Of a DNA stretch of 64,000 nucleotides, positions 1-12,200 are shown one piece after another (the stretch's first letter is position 1; every line of letters starts with the position of its first letter). A program made the position numbers and the translations under genes. Below the pieces are notes generated by a model, which was given only the letters and a program-made list of their open reading frames with translations, did not search any database and was not told the DNA's origin. The stretch spans positions 333,344,705 through 333,408,704 of the forward strand of contig OZ005651.1 of the NCBI GenBank assembly GCA_963930645.1, given 5' to 3'. This DNA comes from Salticus scenicus (Eukaryota; Arthropoda; Arachnida; Araneae; Salticidae).

Positions 1-29
1 TTAGAAATTAAAAGTAATATATATATATA

Positions 30-112
30 TTATATGAGATGGTTTGTAATATATGAGATGGTTTATAGTATATAATCTCATATATTATATGAGATGGTTT
101 AAAAAAGCATTA
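30..112. repeat. Short direct repeat with ATGAGATGGTTT
   Basis: ATATGAGATGGTTT occurs three times within about 80 bases, separated by AT-rich spacers, with an inverted partner (TAATCTCATAT) between copies. It is a local low-complexity array in the intron before exon A. Confidence 0.6.
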
Positions 113-251
113 ACATAATAATATTTTTAATAATCTTAGTTATTGTTCTTTTGTTACTTAATTTGAGCATTATTTTATTGTGTACACATTTATTAAACAT
201 TTAAAACTCTATGAAATGTATCCGTATATTGATGCATAAACATTCTTTTAG

Positions 252-384
252 GGACCCGTTCTTTTTGTTCTCTTGATTACTACCCCAGTTGTTGACTACA
301 AAAGTCCTCGAGATAATTGGTGTCGCATTCTAAATTGCATGCATTTGATTACAGGACCCCTCTTCATTACAGTTATTGCTGGAG
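252..384 (+). CDS. NCLX: NCLX-like exon A
   Basis: The acceptor is a T-rich tract ending in TTAG at 251 and the donor is G|GTATGT at 385. It begins at a codon boundary and ends with one base of a split codon. It encodes residues 1-44, from GPVLFVLLITTPVVDY to GPLFITVIAG, which align with the human NCLX segment around TVPVVDY and LNCLHL. This is the cytosol/matrix loop and the start of the second helix bundle. Upstream exons are outside the window. Confidence 0.88.
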
Positions 385-3274
385 GTATGTTTTCACGCTT
401 TACTGATTTTCAATCTCTCTCTCTCTCTCTTTTTTTTTTTTTTTAAATATAATATTAACTATTTTGCATTACGTTTCATTATGCTTGTACAAAATCAGAT
501 TCTTGAAGTAAATGGCTTTGAAAAATAACTATATGATTGAATACCGATATAAAATGTCTATACTTTGTTTAAAGACAATTTGTTTTTACTTAATTTATAG
601 TGATATATTATAAACTTGTCTGTAGGCTAACTGATTGTTCGTTCAAACCAACTGAAATCAAGCGATGTTTGTAATTGAAGTTAGTGGGGATATTTTTCTC
701 CTTTTTAAACCACAAAGCGTAGTCAGTGCATAAATAGAAGCAAAACTAGGAAACAAACAGTTCTCCCGTTTTCTTCCTCTGTGAACGTATAATTTGTTTA
801 AAATATTCGTTATCAAATCCTTTATTGAATTTAATAAAATTTTGATACAAGATGTAATTTGTATATTAATTTTTTTTTCTCTATTTTTTTCCTTAAAAAT
901 CCGTGTTCAAAGAAAGGAAATAAATTAAATAACTTTAGAAAGAAAATTAAATGAAAGATGGTACTGATAATGCATCATTATCTTAAACAACGATACACAT
1001 TCTCCAAAATGGTAAATTACACCCCTCTTTTTCTTCTTTTCTTCATTTTTCTTCTGCTTCCAAAATAAAAATGAACTTTAATATAATTATTAATTTGTAA
1101 ACTGTTACTATAGTTTGAATATTAAAAAAATATCGATAAATAATTTTATAACAAAAAACTCATCCAAATTCTATGTTATTATGTTTATTTTTAAAAAGTA
1201 ATTCTTGTATAAAAATGATGGGAAAATTGTAATTAAGAAAAAGAGTTAGAATTTAATTTTTGAAAGCATGTAATCTTCACCTATCTATAACGCATCCTCA
1301 ACACAGTCTCTTTCCCAAAACCGTATAAATTTTTCCTTTATTCAAAAATGTACTTTTTCGAAAGATTAAATTAATATCAGTTTATAAATTATTCCTGAAG
1401 TCCAAGCAATATACAATTTTTCTAATTATTTTATAACAAATATTTAATAACCAAATTTTATGTTTTATATTCATATGATCATTTGGTAAAAAGAATATGT
1501 CTAAAAAATACCCCCCCCCCCTCAATCGAAAGAAGAAAAAAGAAATTCTTAACTTTTGGAAGCTAGTGTAATTAGTTGAAAATGTCTAGGCTAATTCTTC
1601 CTAGTTATGCCAGTCTTTGTTATCATTGTGAATTTGATACATTTTCCGCAAAATGATGAGATTTCCATGGCTTTCAGAATGTCCTCACATTCCGGATCCT
1701 CCTTATCTCGTCATGCTTTTTGATGGAGTATTTGTAAATTCAAGTCTGCGGAAAGCAGTGAAGATGAGAACACTGATATTGCTTAGGGTTTTATTACATG
1801 CTATACACGCGAAGGCATGCGTTATTTTGCTTTATTTGAAATATACAATATTTGCCTCTTCATTTTCGAATGCATGGACATGTGTTTTAATGAGTATAAT
1901 TTAAGTATTGTGAGAAATTAAACATATATATTAAAAGTAATAAACTTTCCTTCTGTTCGTTTTCTCATGGATTTTATATTATACTATCTACAATACGATA
2001 TAGAAGAAAAAGATAAATAAATAATAATAAAAGAAATAAATAAATAAAAAAGAAAAATAAAAATAATTGTGATTGATACAACCACATACTTGCCAATATC
2101 CTAATTATGATCCGGAAGATTTTTTAGTATACACCCCTTTTTCCACACCAGTATACATTTTGAATGTTTTTCATCTTATTTAATCGTATTTAAATTTGGA
2201 GAAAATTACTCTAAAAATATACTGGTGTGGAAAAAAGGGGTGTGTACTAAAAATCTTCCGGATTATAATTAGGATGTTGGCAAGTATGCGAACCATAACA
2301 TCATCATTCCTACTCGACTTACAGTCGGCTGCAAAATTATTCGAGCACTAGCAATAATCCTTGCCAAAAAAAGTACACTTAATACAGCTTTGTTAAATAA
2401 ATCCTTGTCGAGTCATGTTCTTAATCAGTCTAAGAACATGATTCGACAAGGATTTACTTAGCAAAACAGTCTTGAGTGTACTTTTTAAATATAGGAATTA
2501 TTGGCTAGTGCTCGAATAATTTTGCAGCCGACTGTATACTACAAAAGGCATCTTAAGCTTATACTTTTAAAATTTAATTATATAATCTAACCGTGTAACT
2601 ATTACTATTATGTAACAATTATTACCTTTTATTAGGGCTAAAAATTTTCTTATATTACACAGTAAGTAGTTATGTACTAGTATTTAATTGATGTTAATCC
2701 CCCTCCTTTTTTTTTACCCAATATTTGAAATTTTTAAGAAATTTCTTTTTGGGCATACTACGTTATGTTGTAGGATTTAAGGCCGGTTTTTTACACTTGG
2801 TACTTATAGACCTAGGTGGTATGAGCTTCGTGTGTGTCTTTTTAAGCAGTCCCATTCCGCATTCGCGCGAATTTCATAGAAAATCAAAGATACTTCCAAA
2901 CGGCTAGGACAACGAGTGTCTTTTGGGTTCGAACCCGGCACCTGCCGGAGGAATGCGTTTTTGGATCAGGCACTCTCGGTCACTGGTGAGACTTTCGGAC
3001 ATAATAAAATAATCTTCTAATTATTTTGTTTCTAAATCGTTTTAAAAGCAACAATTATTATTCAAGATCATTTCTGGTCTTTAATATTGGGAATTTTTAA
3101 CTATTTGATTTGTTAAAACGTGCAACAAAGATAAAGCAGGTGGCAGACTCAGAAATAGACACCAATTTTGTGTCGTACCTAATAAGAGCTATAAAATAAG
3201 ATATACTAGCTAATGATTATTTTCTGTTTTTCAGTTTAACATAGTTATACCAACACTGCTTTCAGCCTTTAAAA

Positions 3275-3305
<31 letters not shown>

Positions 3306-6228
3306 TAAATAAATAAATAAATAAAAATAAAATTTTGTTACGTTATACTAAATTATTTCGTCTTTCCAAATTAAAAGATAATGAAAAGAAATAAATTTAA
3401 TTTACAATAAATATTTTGAATAAAAATTCAATTATTATTAATATACTATGTAAAATTCTTGAACTGTATTTAAAAATCAATAATTAAGTAATTTGTATGA
3501 GATTTTAATGTACTATTATAATATTTTCCATATCTATATATTGCTGTATTATCTATGTTTGTGTGTGTACAGATACTTTAGGTTAAATCTGATGTACTGT
3601 TAAAGAAAGAGGAAAAAGAAAAAGAGAATTTTAGTTAAAAATATTGAAAGTTAGAATATTAAAAAAGCAGCGTAGCATTTGCTAATTTAATTATTTATGC
3701 GAGGATGTGAAACTTTCTTTAATAATAATAATAATACTAAAAAGTTCTTATAAAAGAGCAGTTTTTCAATTTCAGTGCAAGAAATTATCAAATACTCAAT
3801 TCTCATTTTTCTCCCCCTTGTCCGAAAACAATGCATTAATGCTGCCATCTATTGGAAAAAGCATGAAGCTTTATAACAACATGAAAAAAACGTTTTTACC
3901 TTACCTTTAAGCGATTAGTAAAAAGCATACGATTAACTGATTAAGAGCGGACAATTCCCAATAACGCCGACAGCTGTGGCCAATGTTATTCTATGGGAAA
4001 ATGTGTTTCCATAATTACTCATGACCTATTATATATTAATTTTTTTTATTTCGTTTTCCCACTCAGAATATTCACAATCGTTAAATTAGTACTCGTTTTC
4101 CAAAAATTGATTTTTCTAAATCTTTTAATTTTAATGCATTTTTCTCCTCTTTTAGTTGAAAAAAGAAAAAAAAAAAAAGTATATAAAAATTTAAAATATC
4201 GATTTTTGGAAAACAAATACTAATTTAACGAGTGTGAATTTTCTGAATGTGAAAACTGAATTAAAGAAAATACATTAAGTAATGAGTAATTATGGAAATC
4301 TTTTTCCCCATAGAATAACATGGGCCACGGTTGTCGGCGAGATTATGTATTGTCCGCTCTTAATACCTATTTTCCTAATTCGTATAATTCATTTTTTTTT
4401 AAAGTTACAGAATAAGAGGTTTAATAATGGTTGAATAATGATTTTAAAGGAAAAATTGTGTCTAATTCTTTCAGAAATAAAAAAGTGATCTGACATTTTA
4501 AATTAGTTTAGAGCATATTTAAATATTATTTAGAATATATTTAAATATATATCACGGAGTAAATATTTATTTATGCAAATTTCTGTCTTGAGAATTTATT
4601 TGTCAAAAGTATATGTTTTATTTATCATTTGAAGTTAAATGTATAAGAATCTGTCATAAATTATCTAATTACAGTCGACAGCAAAATTATCCGTGCGCTA
4701 GCAATAATTCCTGTATAAAAAAGTACATTTAATACTGTCTTGTCGAATCATGGTCTTAGGTAAAAAAAGTACTTTTAATACTGTTTTGTTAAATAAATCC
4801 TTGTCGAATCATGTTCATAGACACTAAGAACATGACTCGATAAGGATTTATTTGACAACACAGTACTAAATGTACTTTTTTTTACATAGGAATTATTGCT
4901 ACCTCTCGAATAATTTTGCTGCCGACTGTACTTGTACATCAGTATTAGGTTGATTTCTTTAAAAATAGACCTATTGCAATCACTTAGTTTATCTATCTAT
5001 CTATCTATCTATCTGTTTCTCTCTATATATATATGAATAATGGACAATTTGTCATCGCGATAATTTCCGAAATAATGAGCCAAATTGAATCAAAGTTGGT
5101 CTTGTGCACTTATATCACAAATATTTTAGATGAGTTCGTTAACCAAGTTGCTCCGCCATTTTGTTTCCAAGTGGTGGCCACTTGAATATTTCAAATCTAC
5201 ATTGTAAAAAGCATATTTATGACCGGATTTGCTAAAAAGTTGATGTATTTTTAAACCACATAAGGGTCTCAACCGAGTTTATTAATGAGCTTTATCCGCC
5301 ATTTTGAGACAAAATGGTAGACATTTAAACTTCAAAACTTCTTCTCACACCATAAAATTAATTTAAGCACTACCGGTTTGGAAAGGATGAGGCCTTTCTT
5401 CTTCAGGTGCAAAAATGGTGGATACCTTAAATTATGGGGCCTTTTGAAATCAAACTACCACTTGAAAACTTGTTAGCACGATACCTTTTGAAATATTACA
5501 CTAATTCGAACCAAAGTTAGATAAGGAATTTATCTATCAGCTATCTTAGATGAGTTTGTTAAACAATTTACTCCACCATTTTGTTTCCTAGTGGCGGCTA
5601 CTTGAAAATTTGTCATTACGATAACTTTTGAAATACAGAATTAATTAGAACCAAATTTACACAATAGACTTATCTGTCAAATATTATCTTGAATAAGTTG
5701 GCTGGACAATTTGCTACGCCATTTTGTTTCGAAGTGGCAGCCATTTGAAATCACGTTGCCACTTGAAAACTTGTTATCACGATAACTTTTGAAATACTGA
5801 ATTAATTCGAAACAAATTTGTACAGTGGGCATACCTTACAAGAATACAGGATTAGTTCACGGGGCAACTTGTTCCGTCATTTTGTTTCCAAGTGACGGCC
5901 ACTTGAAAAAATTTCATCACAATAACTTTTGAAATATTGAATTAGTTCGAACCAAATTTGTACAGTAGACTTATCTTAGAGATAAATTTAATATATTCGT
6001 TAGCCAGCTAGATCCGCCATCTTGTTTCCAAATGCCGGCCACTTAAAAATTTTAAATTCACATAAAAAAGGAATTTATGAATCGATTTAATTAAAACTTT
6101 ATATGTACATAGCCTACACCAATATCTCCATATAGTTCATTGATAAGTTTTATTAATTTCAAGTAGTCGATCGACAAATTTTCTTTTATTTTAAGTAGCC
6201 GCCATTTTGAAACAAAATGGCAGGCACT

Positions 6229-6261
<33 letters not shown>

Positions 6262-9200
6262 CTTTTAAATGAACCGGAAGAAATTGTTTAAGAATTATTT
6301 TGGTAGAAATGAAACATTAAGAAATAAGAGAAAAAAAAAATGATTTAATTTTTTCTTTCAAGCATTAAAATATGTCAGTTGCACTATTTTCTCTGGATAA
6401 TTACTTTCGTATATTAAATACATTTAATATTTTAATTCTTTTTTTATAAATTTATAAAACTTGTCCCTTTTATAACCATTTACAAAAATTACTTATATAT
6501 ACTAAAAAATAAATAAATAAATAAATAAAATATCAAATAAATAAATAAATAAGTACAATAAAAAATAGATGCACCATGAAGGTGTTGATGTTAAGGTTGA
6601 TACTATAATTGACAACATTACCTACCAGTAAGTGTTTGGACACTTTTGAATTTAAGACATTTTCTGAAATAGCTAAAAAAGTCCTTTTAGAATCATCTTG
6701 AAACTTTGGTAGCGTAAAGAACACGTTATAGCTCATATTTTTCAGCAAAAGTTGTGTCCTGAAAAGGAAAAGGAGACCAGTAAAATATTAAGGAAAAATC
6801 AAAATGTTTTGGATCATCTTGTAAAAAGTAATGCTTGAAATGCATTTTGGCTGTAACATGTGATCAAGAGAAATTTTCTCATTATCTGTAGAAATTTTTA
6901 ACAGGCTACCACATACATTCATGGAGATAGAACGTTTTTGTAAAAACATTGAAAAAAAAATCCTTTTTTATTATTATAACACGTAGGGTATTAGACCCAG
7001 AGTAAAGATATTTTCAGAAAATTTGGCATACTTCATTAGGCACAGCATAAGGCGATCAGAATGCATAAATGTTAAATATCTTACAAAATACGAGCATTTT
7101 TACTAAATAGTTTTATTCTGCGCAAGCGCTAGCTTTTAAAACATTTTACTTGTATAATTTAATAGCCAAATGTATTGAGTAACTTATATAAACACCTCAA
7201 ATTTAAATAATGAAAATTTAAAGAGTTATGAGAGATATAATGAACAAAATTTCGGTACTTCTCAAAAAAAAAAAAAAAAAAAAAAAAAGGACTGAATAAA
7301 TAAATGATGAGGAAAATGATAAGGGGTTTAATCAATATTTATTTACAGTCATTTGCAAAAATTTAAGACCAGTAGCCGATTTTCAGTATTTTAACACATT
7401 GCATCATTTGCGCAGATTATTGCGTCATCTCATGTGCTCATTGCATCAGACGCATTCTACTGCTACAAATAAAGGTGGCCAGCACGTTTATCGCCAGTTG
7501 TTTAGTGAATTTTGTCGTAGACTGTGCTGTTGCGTAATTATTGTAATGGGTAAATAACTTTCACTAACTGTTACAAAAAGGTCAGAAATATTGTTCCTGC
7601 ATAAAATTGGATTTTCTGAACATCAAATAAGTTCGAGGGTAAATGTGAGCAACACAGCTGTACATCAAGCTATTAGTAAATTTTAAATTTTGGGGAAAAT
7701 TTGTGGATCTTAAGAAAAGCGGTCGCCCTAGAAAAACGAGTGCACGTGATGATCATGTGATAAGGATGGTCGTACGAGACCCAAGAACCTCCTGCAATAC
7801 GATTAGACATTCGCTGGCTGCAAATGGCACTAACGTCAGTTTGAGTACTATTTCAATACGTTTGGCCAAACACTTTGGTTTATCATCCCATAAACCTGCG
7901 AGGAAACCTCGACATACTCAAAGTATGAAAAAGAAACGGCTCTTAAGGTCCACAAAGTTTCCCGAAATTCTTAAATTTACTAATAGCTTGATGCACAGTT
8001 GTCTTGCTCACATTTACACTCGAATTTATTTGACGTTCAGAAAATCCAATTTTATGCAGGGTCAATATTTCTGACCTTTTTGTAGCAGTAAGTGAAGGTT
8101 TTTTACCCATTACAATAATTACACAACAGTACTGTCTACGACAAAATCCATTAAACAACTGGCGATAAACGTGCCGGGCGCCTTTATTTATAGCAGTAGA
8201 ATGCATCTGATGCAATCAGCACATTAGATGACTCAATAATCTGCACAAATGATGCAATGCGTTAAAATACTGAGAATCGGCTACTGGTCTTAAACTTTTG
8301 TAAATGACTGTACAATCAACGAACACTATGTATTGCCATTGGGCATTGATTGAATCAAAATAGAAATGTGAGTAAAACCCCTTATAGTTTAGCTTTTAGA
8401 GAACTGGCATTGTATTTATCCTGTCTCTCACAACTCTTTAAATTTACACGATATTTCTTTGGGGGTTTCATATAAGTTGTTCAATACATTTGGTTATTAA
8501 ATTAAGCAAATGAATTTTTTAAAAGCTAGTGCATGCATAGTTAAAAATTATGTAGTAAAAATGCACATATTTCGTAAGATATTTAACATTTTTGCATTCT
8601 GGTTGCAGTATGTTGTGTCCAATGAAGTATACCAAATTTTCTGAAAATGTCTTTGCTCTAAGTCTACTACCATCCATGTTATAATTAAAAAAATATAACT
8701 CCATGAATATATGTGGTAGCCTCTTAAAAATTTATACAGATAATTAGAAAATTCCTGTTAATCGCATGCTACAGTCAAAACGCATTTCAAGCATTACTTT
8801 TTACAGGGGGATTTAAAACATTTTGATTTTTATTTTACTTTTTACTAGTCTCCTTTTCCTTTTCAGGACACAACTTTTCTGAAATATATGACGTGTTCCT
8901 TACGCTATCAGAGTTTCAAAATGATTCCAGAAGAGATTTTCTAAATATTTAACAAAATGTCTAAATTCGAAAATGTCCAAATACTTATTGGTAGTAGTGC
9001 ACACGAGTTTCCTGTTCCGTATTTGTGCAAGTTTTGGAGAAAACTACTGCAAACTCCGAACGGCTTGGTCGACGGGCGCGATTTGGGATCGAGCCGCCAC
9101 CTCTTGTCTACCCCAGTTCCGAGAGGAGAACCTCTCTGTGGCTGGTGAGATCCCATCAAGGAGTAATGAAAATGTAATGAAAAATGTGCTGTACATAAAA

Positions 9201-12200
9201 AAAAAGTTACCTTCTTTGGCTTTAGGAGAACAAAAACAATTTTCAGAATGGCGTGAAGTGTGTAGAAAATCTTTATTCTGTTGAAATGCAAGTTCAAGGT
9301 TTCGTGAAAGAAAGACAATACAACGAAGCGTAAAACCTCATCGACGAATGGCTATGTTGTAAAGGTTTTACTGACAATTAAAGGGTCTGAGCTATGAAAT
9401 GATATGACATCCTATTCCACAACTCCTGTGTGGCTGATGATAATTAGATGAGTTTCCTCGTTTTGTGCTTGATATTTTTGCAAGTCATGAGGATTCAATT
9501 GATAGCAAGGCTTATTGCTGAAAACTAATTTACAACAGGCCGTGCAGTTCTAGACTGAATGTTCCTGGCTTTACTGCAGACGGATCTGGTAGTGTACAAC
9601 GTGTTGACAGATAATTAGCGCATTAGCCTATGTGACTATAAACCTAATTTAATGAGTCGCTTATTATTGGTCATTGAAGTTACTGCGTTTTTGATTGCAC
9701 GTGGTTTTATTGCTAAGGATGGATCAGGTGTTATGAGCGCCGATCGGACGATCACTCTATCTTTGTGTTCTGTAGTCCACTTCCACGATATCTCTGTAAT
9801 GGTGACATCTGTTTATATTATTCGTAAATCCATGTGTGCAGTACTGGTGTAGGCCCCATAGATGAATGAAACCACATTTGATGGTAGTTATGCCCCAGCT
9901 AACTACCATGTTCCTGTCCAATCGTTTATCATCGTTCCTAGCTAACTACCATCGTAACTACCATTGTACAATTATTACTTGTTACTATGCTACCGTTACG
10001 TGCGTTAACGTACTTGTTAGCGTTTCAATGCCCTAGCATTGGAACATCCTCTATTTTATGTACGATTCTGATGCTCTGTTACAATGCACTGGAGCTCCAA
10101 TCATTGGGTGTTAAAAGCTATTTGCATATTCTATCGTAAGGTATTTGCATATACGCAATTTGCAGATAATTTCTTGGTGCACCGATTCATTTGTTATAGA
10201 GTGTAATTTTCAGATGAGAATATACATTATAAAGTATATTATTGGATATGGATGTATATATGAGCCCTTTACCTGCCAAAGTGGTATAAGTCCAAAAATA
10301 TCATTTTGAGAAAAAAGGGCTTTTGTGTTCATGCTCACAATTAATTCTAATGTATCACAATTAATTCTAATTGCTCTCAGTGGAATAAATATAAACTAGA
10401 TTTACACCACTCGGCAGATGAATAGAGGAGTCCTGGAGGAAGAATATTATACCTCTAACTCAATTTCGTAAATTTTGGATTTACACCACTTGGCAGCTAA
10501 GGGGCTCATATATTGCATAGTATTACAAAATATTAACGCGAATGTAATTTCTGTTTTAAAAGCAAAATACTTTTACCGTTTCCAGAATTATAACAATGAT
10601 ACAACAACAAATAAAATTCCTTTTTAAAAATCAATTTCAAATTAATCAGGAAAAGCTTTCAGAATAAGATCTTTCGGTAATTTATTTCTACTACATGCAT
10701 ATATATTTTAGAATCATTAAAAATCATAGTTGTTTATCTAGCCGTCTGGGACAATCACTCATCTCAACATTTACAAAATGAATCTACTAATATTTAAAGT
10801 AATTATGCTCCGCAAACAAAACAAACGTAAAACCAAACATTTATTATATGGATAACTAGAGAACGATAAAGCATTATATAAAAAACTTTAATTTTAATAT
10901 CACCCCATTTCTCATACTTATTAAAAATATATATATATTATTAATAATAATAGAAAACTAAATTTAACAAGAACACTTATAATTTTCAACATCAAAATTA
11001 AATTTAAAAATTTGAAAGTGAGTTAGGGAAAAGTTTAAAAAAAGGGAGAAAAAAAAATATTAAAAGAGAAAAAGCTGAGGAAAAATTTAGTATTTCAGAA
11101 ATTCGGACAGTAAAGCTTTATAAGAAAATGTAAATGATTCATATAATTGAATTCCTGTATTTATGCTCTGACATAAGTTTTGTAATAATTTTGTCTTATT
11201 CAAGAATCGGAAACTTGAATTTTCCTTACAATAACAGTTTTTGTTCACGTGTGTACATTAAATTTCTTCATGATATTCCACGGTTTTTAAATTTGCCCCC
11301 CCCCCTTTTTTTTTTCAATCCCAAGTTGCATATTTTCGCGAATTTTCTGCTTTGTATTTACCAACCAAGTGATTCTCATACTTTAAAGTTTCCTATAATG
11401 ATTTAACTTTATTAGTAATGAATTACCGCAGCTTAAAAATAAAATGAAGATAACCGTACAATAACAACAGTGAAAAACGAAAAAAAGAAGCTAACTTCAA
11501 TAAAATATGAAGACAATTTAGAATAAGATCAAGTTACTGAAACGCAGGAAGGGTAGACGAAGTATGAGGAAATTCACTCGTCATTTGTGCCTGGCTGTTA
11601 GCCAAATATTAGTTCTCTTGGAGGATGCGGGTGGTCCACTTTCTTCTCGAGAGAACTTCTTCTACAAATGAGTGGTCCAACAGCGGCTGAGCGGTTCTGC
11701 GTTCAAAGCTGGTAGACGTGAAGTGCCAGGTCCGATACCAGGTCGTGCTCGTTGTCCTAGCCGTTCGGAGTTTTCCGTCGTTTTCTCCGAAACTTGCGTA
11801 AATACGGGCTAGAATCCATTAGAATGACCCCCAAACGGAGGGCACTCCCCCTTAGGCCTAGGACACTCGTGTAGTCAATTGTCCTTAATCCCAACAACAC
11901 AATCCTACAAATGAGCTACTAAATAATGCGTTTCAATCATTCTTGTTTTGGAGATTATTATTTTAAAATCTTTTATTTTTAACAAAAGTTCTACGATCGT
12001 ATCATATATATATAAGGTTGGCCAAAAGGCCCTGAAACATTTTAAATTTTAATAGAAAGTCAAATATTTGAAACATGAGCATGCAATTTATACTTTAATA
12101 CATTTTACAATAAAAGATTTTGTTTAAAAAAAAAAAAAAAGTGGTTCTTAACTTTGCTCATAGATGGCGCTGCACCTTAAATATACCAAGATAAACATTA

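Larger units (their letters stand above)
7344..8312. mobile_element. Tc1-like transposon relic with long inverted arms
   Basis: The element starts TACAGTCATTTGCAAAAATT and ends with the reverse complement, AAATGACTGTA. Its arms of about 370 bp (7344-7714 and 7942-8312) both carry the N-terminal part of a Tc1-type transposase, in opposite orientations. Only the centre (about 7715-7941) is unique. The result is a fold-back lacking the catalytic DDE part. Confidence 0.88.
6625..8997. repeat. 2.4 kb composite palindrome around a Tc1 relic
   Basis: The sequence at about 6625-7330 is matched in reverse complement by about 8370-8997. Examples are AAAAGTTGTGTCCTGAAAAG near 6747 against its complement near 8855, GTAAAAAGTAATGCTTGAAA near 6820 against 8790, and AATGTTAAATATCTTAC near 7068 against 8575. 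By eye the arms are about three-quarters identical. The centre is the Tc1 fold-back at 7344-8312. Confidence 0.8.

Noticed and set aside
1653..1904. 83-codon open frame on the + strand
   Set aside because: No family resemblance, inside the first intron, AT-rich, no splice or promoter context.
4670..4930. CRISPR-like array suspected from the repeated GTCGAATCATG blocks
   Set aside because: The repeats are arms and an internal duplication of a palindromic MITE, with no regular spacers.
8941..9318. 125-codon minus frame over the SINE-like copy
   Set aside because: It crosses the palindrome edge and the SINE, so it is a chance frame across unrelated repeats.
9652..9852. 66-codon open frame after the SINE-like copy
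   Set aside because: The surrounding 9.2-10.2 kb is less AT-rich than the rest, but neither strand gives a recognisable domain.
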